From Lysobacter oculi (lineage in GTDB: Bacteria; Pseudomonadota; Gammaproteobacteria; Xanthomonadales; Xanthomonadaceae), in NCBI RefSeq assembly GCF_003293695.1, contig NZ_CP029556.1, forward strand, positions 754,001 to 818,000: a stretch of DNA of 64,000 bases, written 5' to 3'. A program made the translations under genes and the position numbers. The notes beneath the pieces were generated by a model, which ran no database searches, was not told the DNA's origin, and worked only from the letters and a program-made list of their open reading frames with translations. How positions within the stretch are numbered: the stretch's first letter is position 1; the number at the start of each line of letters is the position of its first letter. This document shows positions 7,178 through 21,277 of this stretch, piece after piece.

Positions 7178-10100
7178 ATGCGCCTTTCCACGATCAAGCT
7201 CGCCGGCTTCAAATCCTTCGTCGACCCGACCACGCTGCACCTGCCGACCAACATGACCGGCGTGGTGGGGCCGAACGGTTGCGGCAAGTCCAACATCATC
7301 GACGCCGTGCGCTGGGTGATGGGCGAGTCGTCGGCCAGCCGCCTGCGTGGCGACAACGCGACGGACGTGATCTTTTCCGGCTCCAGCGCGCGCAAGCCGG
7401 TGTCGCAGGCGACGGTGGAACTCATCTTCGACAACAGCGACCACGCGGTCAGCGGCGAGTTTGCCGCCTTCAACGAGATCTCGGTCAAGCGCACCGTGGG
7501 CCGCGACGGCCACAGCACCTATTACTTGAATGGCGCGAAGTGCCGCCGCAAGGACATCACCGATCTCTTCCTCGGCACCGGCCTGGGCCCGCGCAGCTAC
7601 TCGATCATCGAGCAGGGAATGATCTCGCAGGTCATCGAGGCCAAGCCGGAGGAACTGCGCGTCTATCTGGAAGAGGCGGCCGGCATCTCCAAGTACAAGG
7701 AGCGCCGCAAGGAGACCGAAAGCCGCATCCGCTCGACCCGCGAGAACCTGGACCGCCTCAACGACCTGCGCGAGGAAGTCGGCAAGCAGCTGACCCATCT
7801 CGCCCGGCAGGCGCGGCAGGCCGAGCAGTACACGGCCATCCAGGCCGAGCGCAGGGTCAAGGACGCCGAGTGGAAGGCGCTGCAGTACCGCGCGCTGGAT
7901 GCCGACCTGCAGCAGCACCGGCAGGCGCTGGCCGCCGACGAAACCAAGCTCGAACAACTGGTCGCCGAGCAGCGCCAGGCCGAGCGCGAGATCGAGACCG
8001 GCCGCGAGCGCCACCAGTCGGCGGTCGATGCCCACGCTCAGGCGCAGGCCGAGGTCTACCGCGTCGGCGGCGTGCTGGCGCGGCTGGAGCAGCAGATCCA
8101 GCACCAGCAGGAGCTCTCGACCCGGCTTGCGACCGCGCGCGACGAGGCCAGCAGCGCGCTGGCCGAAGTCGTGGCGCACATCGGCAGCGACGAAGCGGCG
8201 CTGGCCAGCCTGCAGGCCAGCCTGCAGGACGCCGAGCCGCGCCTGGCCGGCCTGCGCGAAGGCGATGCCGCCCGCCAGACCGAATTGAAGGACGCCGAAG
8301 CGCAGCTGGCCGACTGGCAGCAGCGCTGGGAAACCCATAGCCGCGAGCAGGCCGAAGCCGCCCGCGCCGGCGACGTCGAACGCACCCGCGTCGATTACCT
8401 CGACCGCCAGGTGCTGGACGCCGAGCGCCGCCGCGAGAAGCTGGCCGGCGAGCGCGCCCTGCTGGACCTGGACGCGCTGACCGCCGCCTTCGCCGACATC
8501 GAACAGCGCCACGACGCGCAGAAATCCGGCATCGACACCCTTCAATCGGATGTCGAGAGCCGCAAGCAGGCCGTGACCGCGCTGCAGGACGAGCAGCGCC
8601 AGCTGGCCACGCAACTGGCCGACAGCCGCCGCGCCGCGCAGGAGAAACGCGGCCGCCTGAGTTCGCTGGAAACCCTGCAGAGCGCCGCGCTCGGGCAGGA
8701 GCAGGGCGCCGCCGTGGCGTGGCTGCGCCAGCGAGGGCTGGACAGCGCGCCGCGCGTCGGCGAGAAGCTGGTGGTCGAGGCCGGCTGGGAACAGGCGGTC
8801 GAAGGCGCGCTCGGGCAGATGATCGAAGGCGTGCTGGTCGAGGCGCCGGAAACCCTGGTCGATGCGCTCGGTGAGCTGGCCGAAGGCCGCCTGGCGCTGG
8901 TCGCCGTGGACGAAGCCGAAGCCAGCTTCGCGCCCACTTCGCTGGCGGCGAAGGTGACCGGCCCGCTGGCCATCCGCCGGATGCTGGGCAACCTGCATGT
9001 CGCCGAGACACTGGACGAAGCCCGCCGCCTGATGCCGAGTCTGGGCGAAGGTGCTTCGGTCATCACCCGCGCCGGCGAGCGCCTCGGTGCCGGCTGGGTG
9101 CGCGTGCTGCGCTCGGGGGCGGCGAAGCAGGGCGCGTTGCTGCGCGAGCGCGAGATCCAGTCGCTGCGCGGCGAAATCGAAGCGCTGCAGCAGCAGGAAA
9201 AGGCGCTGGAAGAACAGATCGCCGGCCTGCGCCAGCGCGCGCTGGAAGCCGAACAGGCCCGCGAGGAAGCGCAGCGCGGCCTGTACCAGGCGCATCGCGG
9301 CGTGTCCGAACTGGCCGGCCAGCTGCAGAGCCACAAGGGCCGGGTGGAATCCGCGCGGGGCCGCCTCGGGCATATCGATACCGAACTGGCGCAGATCGCG
9401 CAGTTGAACGAAGACGCGCAGGCGCAGACCCGTGCCGCGCGCGAGAAGCTGGAAACCGCCGTCTCGCGGATGGCCGAGCTGCAGGACGCGCGACAGGCGC
9501 TGGAAACCGAACGCCGCCACTTCGCCGAAGCCCGCGATGCCGCCCGCGACCGTGCCCGCGAATCGCGCGACACCGCGCATGCGCTGGCCTTGACCGTCGA
9601 GACCCAGCGCACGCAGGTGGCCTCGCTGACCCAGGCGCTCGGGCGCATGGCGCAACAGCGCGGCCAGCTCGACAGCCGCCTGGGCGAACTCGCCGCGCAG
9701 CTGTCCGAAGGCGATTCGCCGGTCAAGGCGCTGGAAGCCGAACGCCAGTCCGCGCTGGACGAGCGCGTGCGCGTGGACCAGGCGCTGGCCACCGCGCGTT
9801 CCGCGTTGCAGGGCATCGAGGACGAACTGCGCGGCTTCGAGCAGACCCGCCAGCAGCGTGACGCGCAATCGCTGACCCAGCGCGAGGCCATCGGCCAGCG
9901 CAAGCTGGACCAGCAGGCGGCGATGATCGCGGCCAACCGGCTGTCGGGCGAGGTGGTCGAAGCCGGCTTCGTGCTGGCCGACGTCATCAACACCTTGCTG
10001 GACGATGCCGACGTGTCGGTGTGGGAGAAGGCGGTCGGCGATTACGACGCCAAGCTGCGCCGGCTGGAGCCGGTCAACCTGGCTGCCATCGCCGAGCACG

Positions 10101-10681
10101 CAGAGGCCGCCCAGCGCAAGGAATACCTGGACGCGCAGGACGCCGACCTCACCGCCGCGCTGGACACGCTGGAAGACGCCATCCGCAAGATCGACCGCGA
10201 GACGCGCGGCCGCTTCAAGGACACCTTCGACCGCGTCAATGCCGGCGTGCAGGAGCTGTACCCGCGCCTGTTCGGTGGCGGCCATGCCTATCTGGAACTC
10301 ACCGGCGAGGATCTGCTCGACACCGGCGTCGCCATCATGGCGCGCCCGCCGGGCAAGCGTGTCGCCAACATCTCGCTGCTGTCGGGTGGCGAGAAGGCGA
10401 TGACCGCGGTGGCGCTGGTGTTCGCGATCTTCCGCCTCAACCCGGCGCCGTTCTGCCTTCTGGACGAGGTGGATGCGCCGCTCGACGAAGCCAACGTGGG
10501 CCGCTTCACCACCATGGTGAAGGAGATGAGCGAAGCCGTGCAGTTCCTCTTCGTCACCCACAACAAGGCGACGATGGAAGCCGCCGAACAACTCTCTGGC
10601 GTTACCATGCGGGAGCCGGGCGTGAGCCGCCTCGTCTCCGTGGACCTCGCGGAAGCGACGCGCATGGTCGGCGCCGCTTAA
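7178..10681 (+). CDS. smc: Chromosome segregation protein SMC
   Basis: A 1167-residue ATPase that, with ScpA and ScpB, extrudes DNA loops and compacts the nucleoid. The head is built from the N-terminal Walker A GPNGCGKS (residues 31-38) and the C-terminal signature LLSGGEKAMTA, followed by the Walker B CLLDEVDAPLD. Between them lie two long coiled coils rich in Glu, Gln, Arg and Ala, flanking a hinge at about residues 500-660. The start is ATG 7178 (MRLSTIKLAGFKSF). A GTG 21 bp upstream is in frame but precedes the conserved beginning. scpA and scpB are encoded nearby on the opposite strand. zipA follows after 17 bp. Confidence 0.97.
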   Translation: MRLSTIKLAGFKSFVDPTTLHLPTNMTGVVGPNGCGKSNIIDAVRWVMGESSASRLRGDNATDVIFSGSSARKPVSQATVELIFDNSDHAVSGEFAAFNEISVKRTVGRDGHSTYYLNGAKCRRKDITDLFLGTGLGPRSYSIIEQGMISQVIEAKPEELRVYLEEAAGISKYKERRKETESRIRSTRENLDRLNDLREEVGKQLTHLARQARQAEQYTAIQAERRVKDAEWKALQYRALDADLQQHRQALAADETKLEQLVAEQRQAEREIETGRERHQSAVDAHAQAQAEVYRVGGVLARLEQQIQHQQELSTRLATARDEASSALAEVVAHIGSDEAALASLQASLQDAEPRLAGLREGDAARQTELKDAEAQLADWQQRWETHSREQAEAARAGDVERTRVDYLDRQVLDAERRREKLAGERALLDLDALTAAFADIEQRHDAQKSGIDTLQSDVESRKQAVTALQDEQRQLATQLADSRRAAQEKRGRLSSLETLQSAALGQEQGAAVAWLRQRGLDSAPRVGEKLVVEAGWEQAVEGALGQMIEGVLVEAPETLVDALGELAEGRLALVAVDEAEASFAPTSLAAKVTGPLAIRRMLGNLHVAETLDEARRLMPSLGEGASVITRAGERLGAGWVRVLRSGAAKQGALLREREIQSLRGEIEALQQQEKALEEQIAGLRQRALEAEQAREEAQRGLYQAHRGVSELAGQLQSHKGRVESARGRLGHIDTELAQIAQLNEDAQAQTRAAREKLETAVSRMAELQDARQALETERRHFAEARDAARDRARESRDTAHALALTVETQRTQVASLTQALGRMAQQRGQLDSRLGELAAQLSEGDSPVKALEAERQSALDERVRVDQALATARSALQGIEDELRGFEQTRQQRDAQSLTQREAIGQRKLDQQAAMIAANRLSGEVVEAGFVLADVINTLLDDADVSVWEKAVGDYDAKLRRLEPVNLAAIAEHAEAAQRKEYLDAQDADLTAALDTLEDAIRKIDRETRGRFKDTFDRVNAGVQELYPRLFGGGHAYLELTGEDLLDTGVAIMARPPGKRVANISLLSGGEKAMTAVALVFAIFRLNPAPFCLLDEVDAPLDEANVGRFTTMVKEMSEAVQFLFVTHNKATMEAAEQLSGVTMREPGVSRLVSVDLAEATRMVGAA

Positions 10682-10698
10682 CCGAACAGGTCACACGC

Positions 10699-11415
10699 AT
10701 GTCCGAAACCACGTTGCTCCGCCTCGGCATCCTTGTCGCCGGCCTCATCCTCTTCGCCGCCATCCTGTGGTTCGGGCGGCCGAAGAAACCGGGGCAGGGC
10801 AAGCGGGTGGAAGCACGCGGCGGACACACCGAGCCGAGCCTGGGCGACGAAATCCGCGCCGAATTCGATGCCGCTGCGGATGACGCATCGCCCGACCGCC
10901 AGCCCGGCCTGGGCCTGGACGCGCCGCTGCAGAACAGCGACCTGGGCAAGCGCGTCGATGACAACTTCGACAAGATCGTTTCGCTGTTCGTCGCCGCGCG
11001 CGCCGGGCAGACGCTGCGCGGGCCGGACATCCTGGTTGCCGCCGAGAAGGCCGGGCTGGTGTTCGGCCACATGAACGTGTTCCACCGGCTGATCGACCGC
11101 CGCCCCGAGGCCGGCCCGATCTTCAGCGTGGCCAACATCCTCAAGCCCGGCAGTTTCGACATGGCGGAGATCCAGTCGCTGGAGACCCCGGCCATCGCCT
11201 TCTTCCTGACCCTGCCGGCGCCGGTGCCCGCGCTGGAAGCCTGGGACACCCTGCTGCCGACCGCGCAGCGCATGGCCGAACTGCTCGACGGCATCGTGCT
11301 GGACGAGGAGCGCAACGCGCTCGGGCGCCAGCGCATCGCCCACATCCGCGACGAACTGCGCGCCTACGACCGACAGCGCGAAGCCCCGCCGTTGACGCGG
11401 CCGGGACGCTGGTAA
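10699..11415 (+). CDS. zipA: Cell division protein ZipA
   Basis: A 238-residue bitopic inner-membrane protein that tethers FtsZ to the membrane at mid-cell. Residues 4-26 form the transmembrane helix (LLRLGILVAGLILFAAILWF). A Pro/Gly/charged linker follows to about residue 95. The C-terminal FtsZ-binding domain starts near LFVAARAGQTLRGPDIL and includes FHRLIDRR and VANILKPGSFD. The linker is short compared with enterobacterial ZipA. The frame is open far upstream through smc, but the ATG at 10699 directly precedes the membrane helix. The order smc-zipA-ligA is conserved in many gammaproteobacteria. Confidence 0.93.
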   Translation: MSETTLLRLGILVAGLILFAAILWFGRPKKPGQGKRVEARGGHTEPSLGDEIRAEFDAAADDASPDRQPGLGLDAPLQNSDLGKRVDDNFDKIVSLFVAARAGQTLRGPDILVAAEKAGLVFGHMNVFHRLIDRRPEAGPIFSVANILKPGSFDMAEIQSLETPAIAFFLTLPAPVPALEAWDTLLPTAQRMAELLDGIVLDEERNALGRQRIAHIRDELRAYDRQREAPPLTRPGRW

Positions 11416-11460
11416 GGGCATCGTCGCAACACACATCCTTCAACACGCGAGGCGGCACGC

Positions 11461-13954
<2,494 letters not shown>

Positions 13955-13957
13955 GCG

Positions 13958-14965
13958 ATGCCGCATCCCGATACCGCGAACGGTGCCGGTGCATGGCGGC
14001 CTTCCGCCACGCGGGAAACGCTTGAACTCCGCGCCGCGCTCAACCACCTCGTCCGCGCGTTCTTCCATGCGCGTGGCGTGCTGGAAGTGGAGACGCCGGT
14101 GTTCTCGCTGGTCGGCGTCAGTGATCCGCACATCGCGCCGTTCCATCTGGAATTTTCCGGCCGCACCGATGGCGCCCCGCGCACGCGCTGGCTGCGTACC
14201 TCGCCCGAATACGCGATGAAGCGTCTGCTCGCCGCGGGCGTGGGCGACTGCTACGAACTGGGCCGCGTGTTCCGCGACGGCGAGGCCGGTGGCCGCCACA
14301 ACCCCGAGTTCACGATGCTGGAGTGGTATCGCGTCGGTTGGGACCATCGCCGCCTGATGGACGAAACCGTCGAACTGGTGCGTGCGGCGCTGGCATTGGT
14401 CGGGCGTGATGTCGATGCGGTCGATGTCGTGACCTACCGCGATCTGTACCGGCGCAGCATCGACATCGACCCGTTCACCGCGCCCGTCGATGCGCTGCGT
14501 GAGGCGTTGGGCGATGTGCTCATCGACCCCGAAGGGCTCACCCGCGACGACTGGCTGGACCTGCTGATGACGCATCGCATCCAGCCCGCGTTCGCCACCG
14601 GCACGATCACCGTGCTGCACGATTACCCGGCTTCGCAATGCGCGTTGGCGCAGGTGCGTGACGAGGGCGATGGGCAGCCGGTGGCGGAACGCTTCGAGCT
14701 CTACCTCGGCCCACTGGAACTGGCCAACGGTTACCACGAGTTGCGCGACGCGGCGGAGCAGGCCGCACGTTTCCAGCGCGATGCCGATGTCCGCGCCGGT
14801 CTTGGCGGCACGACGCGCCCCATCGACACCCATCTGCTCGATGCGCTGGCGCATGGGCTTCCGGCATGTGCGGGCGTGGCGCTGGGCATCGACCGCTTGA
14901 TGATGGCGATGCTCGGAACGCCGCGCATCGCCGATGTGCTCGCCTTCGATTTCACCCGTGCATGA
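13958..14965 (+). CDS. epmA: EF-P beta-lysylation protein EpmA (GenX/PoxA)
   Basis: A 335-residue paralogue of class II lysyl-tRNA synthetase lacking the anticodon-binding domain. EpmA attaches (R)-beta-lysine to a conserved lysine of elongation factor P, relieving ribosome stalling at polyproline. Class II motif 2 (GRVFRDGEAGGRHNPEFTMLEWYR) and motif 3 (ACAGVALGIDRLMMAMLG) are clear, and residue 1 to the catalytic core lacks an OB fold, as expected. It is just downstream of ligA. EpmB and efp are not in the window. Confidence 0.95.
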   Translation: MPHPDTANGAGAWRPSATRETLELRAALNHLVRAFFHARGVLEVETPVFSLVGVSDPHIAPFHLEFSGRTDGAPRTRWLRTSPEYAMKRLLAAGVGDCYELGRVFRDGEAGGRHNPEFTMLEWYRVGWDHRRLMDETVELVRAALALVGRDVDAVDVVTYRDLYRRSIDIDPFTAPVDALREALGDVLIDPEGLTRDDWLDLLMTHRIQPAFATGTITVLHDYPASQCALAQVRDEGDGQPVAERFELYLGPLELANGYHELRDAAEQAARFQRDADVRAGLGGTTRPIDTHLLDALAHGLPACAGVALGIDRLMMAMLGTPRIADVLAFDFTRA

Positions 14966-15018
14966 AGGCATCGGCGGCTTTCGCTGATCGTTCATCCGCG
15001 TCGGTTACATTCGGGCCC

Positions 15019-15810
15019 ATGGGGATCCCGTCCGCCCGCGTGATGATGCTTCTGTCCGGTGCCGCGATGGCGCTGTTCGCGCGCGATGCGTGGGCGGCGC
15101 CGGGCGTCGCTGACTCGCGGGTGCGCTGCGAATCGCAGGAAGGCCGCTGGAACCAGTGCGCGCTGCCGCCCGGCGAAGGCGACACGATGATGCTGCGCCA
15201 GCTGTCGCGCAATGCCTGCATCCGCAACAACTCCTGGGGCACCAACGAGGGCGGGCTGTGGGTGTCGCGTGGCTGCCGTGCCGAGTTCGGCCGCGAGAAA
15301 CCGCCGGCGCGGGCTTCGGCTTCGGCTGATCGCGAAGCCGGTACGCGCAGCCGCCTGCTGCGTTGCGAATCGCGCAACGGCGGGCATCGTCAATGCCCCA
15401 TCGAAACCGTGGGCGGCGTGCGCCTGAGCCGCAAGCTGTCCGATGGCGACTGCGAACTCGGCAAGAGCTGGGGCTACGACGAGAACGGCATCTGGGTTGC
15501 ACGCGGCTGCCGCGCGGAATTCGAAGTCACCACGCCCGACCGACCGAGCGTGCGTTTCTTCCAGCGCCTGCTAGGACGCGGATCATCGGATACGGGCGGG
15601 CAGGGCCAACCGCTGCGCTGCGAATCGGTGGATGGCAAACGGCAGGAATGCCGCTTGCCGCCCGGTACGGGGCGCGTGGAGCTGGTTCATCAGTTGTCCA
15701 AGGCCGGTTGCGAGGACGGAAAGAGTTGGGGTTGGAATGCGCGGCAGGTCTGGGTGGCCGAAGGTTGCCGCGCCGAGTTCATGACCTGGCCATCACCGCC
15801 GGCTGAATGA
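15019..15810 (+). CDS. Secreted protein with three DUF3011 repeats (paralogue A)
   Basis: A 263-residue protein with a signal peptide (residues 1-27, ending DAWAA). It has three cysteine-rich DUF3011 repeats at about residues 35-90, 113-169 and 199-254. Each repeat follows CES...C...C..G.SWG....WV..GCRAEF, giving four cysteines that probably form two disulfides. The repeats are separated by Arg/Ser/Ala/Gly linkers. The function of DUF3011 is unknown. An alternative start at 14962 overlaps the epmA stop, but it would bury the signal peptide. The next gene encodes a second three-repeat protein. Confidence 0.85.
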   Translation: MGIPSARVMMLLSGAAMALFARDAWAAPGVADSRVRCESQEGRWNQCALPPGEGDTMMLRQLSRNACIRNNSWGTNEGGLWVSRGCRAEFGREKPPARASASADREAGTRSRLLRCESRNGGHRQCPIETVGGVRLSRKLSDGDCELGKSWGYDENGIWVARGCRAEFEVTTPDRPSVRFFQRLLGRGSSDTGGQGQPLRCESVDGKRQECRLPPGTGRVELVHQLSKAGCEDGKSWGWNARQVWVAEGCRAEFMTWPSPPAE

Positions 15811-15845
15811 TCGCCAGACGGCGGAGCGGTCAGGCCGCCACTTCT

Positions 15846-15875
15846 GTGACAGCGGTGGCGCGCCGTGGCTATCGT
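15846..15875 (+). promoter_or_regulatory. Candidate promoter for the second DUF3011 gene
   Basis: GTGACA (-35 like, 15846-15851) and TATCGT (-10 like, 15870-15875) are separated by 18 bp, about 28 bp before the ATG. The match is moderate only. Confidence 0.35.
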
Positions 15876-15903
15876 CGGCACATCACCTCCGCGGAGCCTG
15901 ACC

Positions 15904-16713
15904 ATGCGTCTTCCAAACTTCATCTTCATCGCCTTCGCTCTTGTCGGCCTGCTCAGCCCGCTCGCCGCGCATGCGCAATGGCAGGGCGGCAACAACAACG
16001 GTCGTTTTGTCTGCGAATCCGGTGACGGGCGTTACAACGAATGTCGCGTCGATACCCGGCAGGGCGTGACGATGGTGCGGCAGGTTTCGCGCTCGGCCTG
16101 CATCGAAGGCCAGAGCTGGGGCATCCGCCGCGATGCGGTCTGGGTGGATCGTGGCTGCCGCGCTGAATTCGCGCTGGGCGGCTATGGCGCGGGCAACTAT
16201 GGCGGTTACGGCAACAACGGTTACAACAACGGTCGCGGCTGGAACAGCTATGGCCGCACCGTGGTCTGCGAATCACCGCGCAGCCGACACAACGAATGCC
16301 CCATCGACACCCGTTATGGCGTGACCGTGGTGCGGCAACTTTCCGATACGCGTTGCCGTGAAGGCCACAACTGGGGCACGCGTCCGGGCGTGGTCTGGGT
16401 CGATCACGGTTGCCGCGCGGAATTCGGGCCGGCCTCGAACAATCGCGGTTATGGCAACAATTACGGTTACGACAATGGTCGCTATCCGTCCTACGGCTAT
16501 GGGCAGGGCGGTTACGCCAACGGCCAGCCCCAGGTGCTGCAATGCGCGTCCAACGACGGGCGGCAGAACTACTGCGCCGCCCAGATCCGCCAAGGCGTTG
16601 AACTGTTGAGGCAGACTTCGCGCAGCGCCTGCGTGCAGGGCCAGTCCTGGGGTTGGGATCGCGGCGGTGTCTGGGTCGCGGGTGGTTGCAGCGGCGAGTT
16701 CCGCGTCTGGTGA
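15904..16713 (+). CDS. Secreted protein with three DUF3011 repeats and Gly/Asn/Tyr linkers (paralogue B)
   Basis: A 269-residue protein with a signal peptide (residues 1-25, cleavage after AAHA). DUF3011 repeats lie at about residues 36-90, 120-174 and 212-267, each with four cysteines. The linkers at 91-117 and 175-209 are unusually rich in Gly, Tyr and Asn (GYGNNGYNNG type). That suggests flexible or adhesive extracellular spacers. The last repeat has diverged, with CAS for CES and GCSGEF for GCRAEF. It is a paralogue of the upstream gene but has its own candidate promoter. An in-frame upstream extension to 15865 was rejected because it precedes the signal peptide. Confidence 0.87.
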   Translation: MRLPNFIFIAFALVGLLSPLAAHAQWQGGNNNGRFVCESGDGRYNECRVDTRQGVTMVRQVSRSACIEGQSWGIRRDAVWVDRGCRAEFALGGYGAGNYGGYGNNGYNNGRGWNSYGRTVVCESPRSRHNECPIDTRYGVTVVRQLSDTRCREGHNWGTRPGVVWVDHGCRAEFGPASNNRGYGNNYGYDNGRYPSYGYGQGGYANGQPQVLQCASNDGRQNYCAAQIRQGVELLRQTSRSACVQGQSWGWDRGGVWVAGGCSGEFRVW

Positions 16714-16745
16714 GTGCCGGCACGCATGGCCGTTAAACTGCGGCC

Positions 16746-17810
16746 ATGACCGAATTCGATTACGCCCGATACGACCGCATCCGCCCGATCCGCTGGATGG
16801 GCGATGCGCTTGAACTCCTCGATCAGCGCCACCTGCCGTTCAACACCGGCTACGTGCGTGCCAGCGACAGCGATGCGGTGGCCGAAGCGATCCACTCGTT
16901 GACCGTCCGCGGCGCGCCGGCCATCGGCATCGCCGCGGCCTGGGGCGTGGTGCTGGCCGCGCGTGATGTCGACGCCGATGATGGCGCGCAGGCCCTGGCG
17001 AAGCTGGAACCGGCGATGCAGCGGCTCAACGCCGCACGCCCGACTGCCGTCAACCTGGCCTGGGCGTTGGCGCGGATGCGCAGCGCTTTAAAGGGCGCCG
17101 GCAGCGACTGGCGCGATGTGCTCGACCGCGAGGCCCGTGCCATCGAAACCGAAGACCTGGCCGCCAACCGCGGCATGGGCGCGATCGGCGCGGCGTTGAT
17201 CACGCCCGGCAGCGGCGTGCTGACCCACTGCAATACCGGTTCGTTGGCGACCGCCGGCTTCGGCACCGCGCTCGGCGTGATCCGCGCGGGTGTGGCGCAG
17301 GAGCGCATCGCCCGCGTGTTCGCCGGCGAGACACGCCCGTGGAACCAGGGCGCGCGGCTCACCGTGTGGGAACTGCAGCAGGACGGCATCGACGCCACGC
17401 TCATCGCCGACGCAGCCGCATCGCACCTGATGAAGACCGGGCAGGTGCAGTGGGTGGTGGTCGGCGCCGACCGCATCTGCGCCAACGGCGACACCGCCAA
17501 CAAGATCGGTACCTACCAGTTGGCCATCGCCGCACGGCACCACGGCGTCAAGTTCATGGTGGTCGCGCCGTCTTCGACGGTGGACATGGCGACCGCTTCC
17601 GGCGACCTGATCGAGATCGAGGAGCGCGATCCCGCCGAACTGCTGGCCCATCGCGGCGAACGCACGGTGGCCGATGGCATCGACGCTTGGAACCCGGTTT
17701 TCGACGTCACGCCGCACGATCTGATCGACGCCATCGTCACCGAACGCGGCGTGGTGGAGAAGCCGGATGCGGCCTCGATGCGGGCATTGTTCGCGCCTGC
17801 CGGGCAGTAA
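16746..17810 (+). CDS. mtnA: S-methyl-5-thioribose-1-phosphate isomerase
   Basis: A 354-residue enzyme of the methionine salvage pathway that converts 5-methylthioribose-1-phosphate to the ribulose form. It belongs to the eIF2B-related aldose isomerase family. The family motifs [12 protein letters not shown], a catalytic-cysteine region in [11 protein letters not shown], and [18 protein letters not shown] are visible. No other mtn gene is in the window. The start ATG lies 32 bp after the DUF3011 gene and fixes a normal N-terminus ([16 protein letters not shown]). Confidence 0.95.
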   Translation: MTEFDYARYDRIRPIRWMGDALELLDQRHLPFNTGYVRASDSDAVAEAIHSLTVRGAPAIGIAAAWGVVLAARDVDADDGAQALAKLEPAMQRLNAARPTAVNLAWALARMRSALKGAGSDWRDVLDREARAIETEDLAANRGMGAIGAALITPGSGVLTHCNTGSLATAGFGTALGVIRAGVAQERIARVFAGETRPWNQGARLTVWELQQDGIDATLIADAAASHLMKTGQVQWVVVGADRICANGDTANKIGTYQLAIAARHHGVKFMVVAPSSTVDMATASGDLIEIEERDPAELLAHRGERTVADGIDAWNPVFDVTPHDLIDAIVTERGVVEKPDAASMRALFAPAGQ

Positions 17811-17865
17811 GCCCGAAACGCGTCGAAAAACGCGCCTAAGTAATTGATTTATACATAAATTCCGG

Positions 17866-17895
17866 CTGTCATTCAGGCGCCGGGCATGGTAAGAT
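17866..17895 (+). promoter_or_regulatory. Candidate gyrA promoter
   Basis: CTGTCA (17866-17871) and TAAGAT (17890-17895) with an 18-bp spacer lie in the only AT-rich patch of the 192-bp mtnA-gyrA gap. Each hexamer matches the sigma-70 consensus at four of six positions. A competing TTGATT at 17844-17849 lacks a good partner. Confidence 0.4.
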
Positions 17896-17907
17896 TTCAC
17901 GTCTTTT

Positions 17908-17952
17908 CGAAGCGAATCGCCGGGCACGCCAAGGCGCCCCGTTTTCGCTTCG
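17908..17952 (+). promoter_or_regulatory. Long inverted repeat in the gyrA 5' leader
   Basis: Perfect 9-bp arms, CGAAGCGAA at 17908-17916 and TTCGCTTCG at 17944-17952, enclose a GC-rich loop that can itself pair (CGGGC with GCCCCG). It lies between the candidate promoter and the gyrA start, so it would fold in the mRNA leader. There is no T-tract, so it is not a classic terminator. Confidence 0.5.
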
Positions 17953-18002
17953 CGCATGCCTGACTGGCAGGACGCCCCTCCGCACCGAAACACGGAAGCC
18001 TG

Positions 18003-20597
<2,595 letters not shown>

Positions 20598-20617
20598 TTC
20601 CCCGGCGACGTGGAACG

Positions 20618-20644
20618 AAAAAGGCGGCCGGTGGCCGCCTTTTT
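20618..20644. terminator. Bidirectional intrinsic terminator after gyrA
   Basis: A perfect 7-bp stem GGCGGCC/GGCCGCC with a GGT loop is flanked by a run of A on the left and T on the right. It would serve gyrA on the plus strand and the ferritin-like gene converging on the minus strand. Confidence 0.85.
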
Positions 20645-20668
20645 CATGCGCGATGTGTGAAGCTGGAC

Positions 20669-21247
20669 TCAGTCGCCGATCCAGCCGTTGAGCAGGTCGC
20701 GGAACTCGTCGGCGTGCTCTTCTTCCTGCGCCAGTATGTGCATGAGCATGCGCTTGGTGGTGGTGTCCTTGTCGCCGATGAAGTCGATCAGCTCGCGGTA
20801 GCTGTCGATGGCGATGCGCTCGGCGATCAGGTTCTCGCGCACCATGTCCTTCAGGTTCTTGCCTTCCTTGTACTCGGCGTGCGAGCGGCGGGTCAGCGTG
20901 TCGGGGTTGAGATCGGGCTCGCCGCCCAGCTGCACGATGCGCTCGGCGATCAGGTCGGCGTGCGCCTGTTCCTGCTTGGCGTGTTCGAGGAATTCCGCCT
21001 TGACGCTGTCCGCCAACATGCCGGACGCGGAGAAATAGTGGCGCATGTAGCGCAGCACGCAGACCCATTCGGTGGCGAGCGACTCGTTGAGCTTCTCGAT
21101 GACCACCTTGCGGTCAAGCTGATAGGTATCGGTGATGGGGCCTTGGTCGAGGTTCTTGCGCGCGTTCTCGCGCAAGGTCTTGACCGAGGTGAAACCACTG
21201 GCGGACTTGCTGGCTTTCTTCGAGGCTGGCTTGCTGCTGGCTTTCAT
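20669..21247 (-). CDS. Bacterioferritin-like / ferritin-like diiron protein with basic N-terminal tail
   Basis: A 192-residue four-helix ferritin-like protein. Iron ligands are suggested by LATEWVCVLRYMRHYF, EHAKQEQAHADLIAERI and ILAQEEEHADEF. The family stores iron or detoxifies it using peroxide or oxygen. The first 19 residues are a Lys/Ser/Ala-rich tail (KASSKPASKKASKSASG) resembling DNA-binding tails of some Dps proteins. It is not a Dps sequence in the core. AAGGA lies six bases before the ATG. It sits directly downstream of a peroxiredoxin on the same strand, which fits an oxidative-stress pair. Confidence 0.8.
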   Translation of the reverse strand: MKASSKPASKKASKSASGFTSVKTLRENARKNLDQGPITDTYQLDRKVVIEKLNESLATEWVCVLRYMRHYFSASGMLADSVKAEFLEHAKQEQAHADLIAERIVQLGGEPDLNPDTLTRRSHAEYKEGKNLKDMVRENLIAERIAIDSYRELIDFIGDKDTTTKRMLMHILAQEEEHADEFRDLLNGWIGD

Positions 21248-21277
21248 GGGGAGTCCTTGCCGTTCAGGCCTTGGGGG

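Noticed and set aside
6908..10591. Long open frame of about 1,200 codons antisense to smc
   Set aside because: Its sequence is Leu/Gly/Ala/Gln/Arg/His-rich low-complexity typical of a shadow of a high-GC gene, while smc on the other strand has full conserved motifs.
15019..15810. Start of the first DUF3011 gene at 14962 or earlier
   Set aside because: It would place about 20 or more residues in front of a clear signal peptide; the start at 15019 fits export.
16190..16520. Repeated Gly/Asn/Tyr codons looking like a short repeat array
   Set aside because: These are in-frame low-complexity linkers of the second DUF3011 protein, not a CRISPR or satellite; there are no regular spacers.
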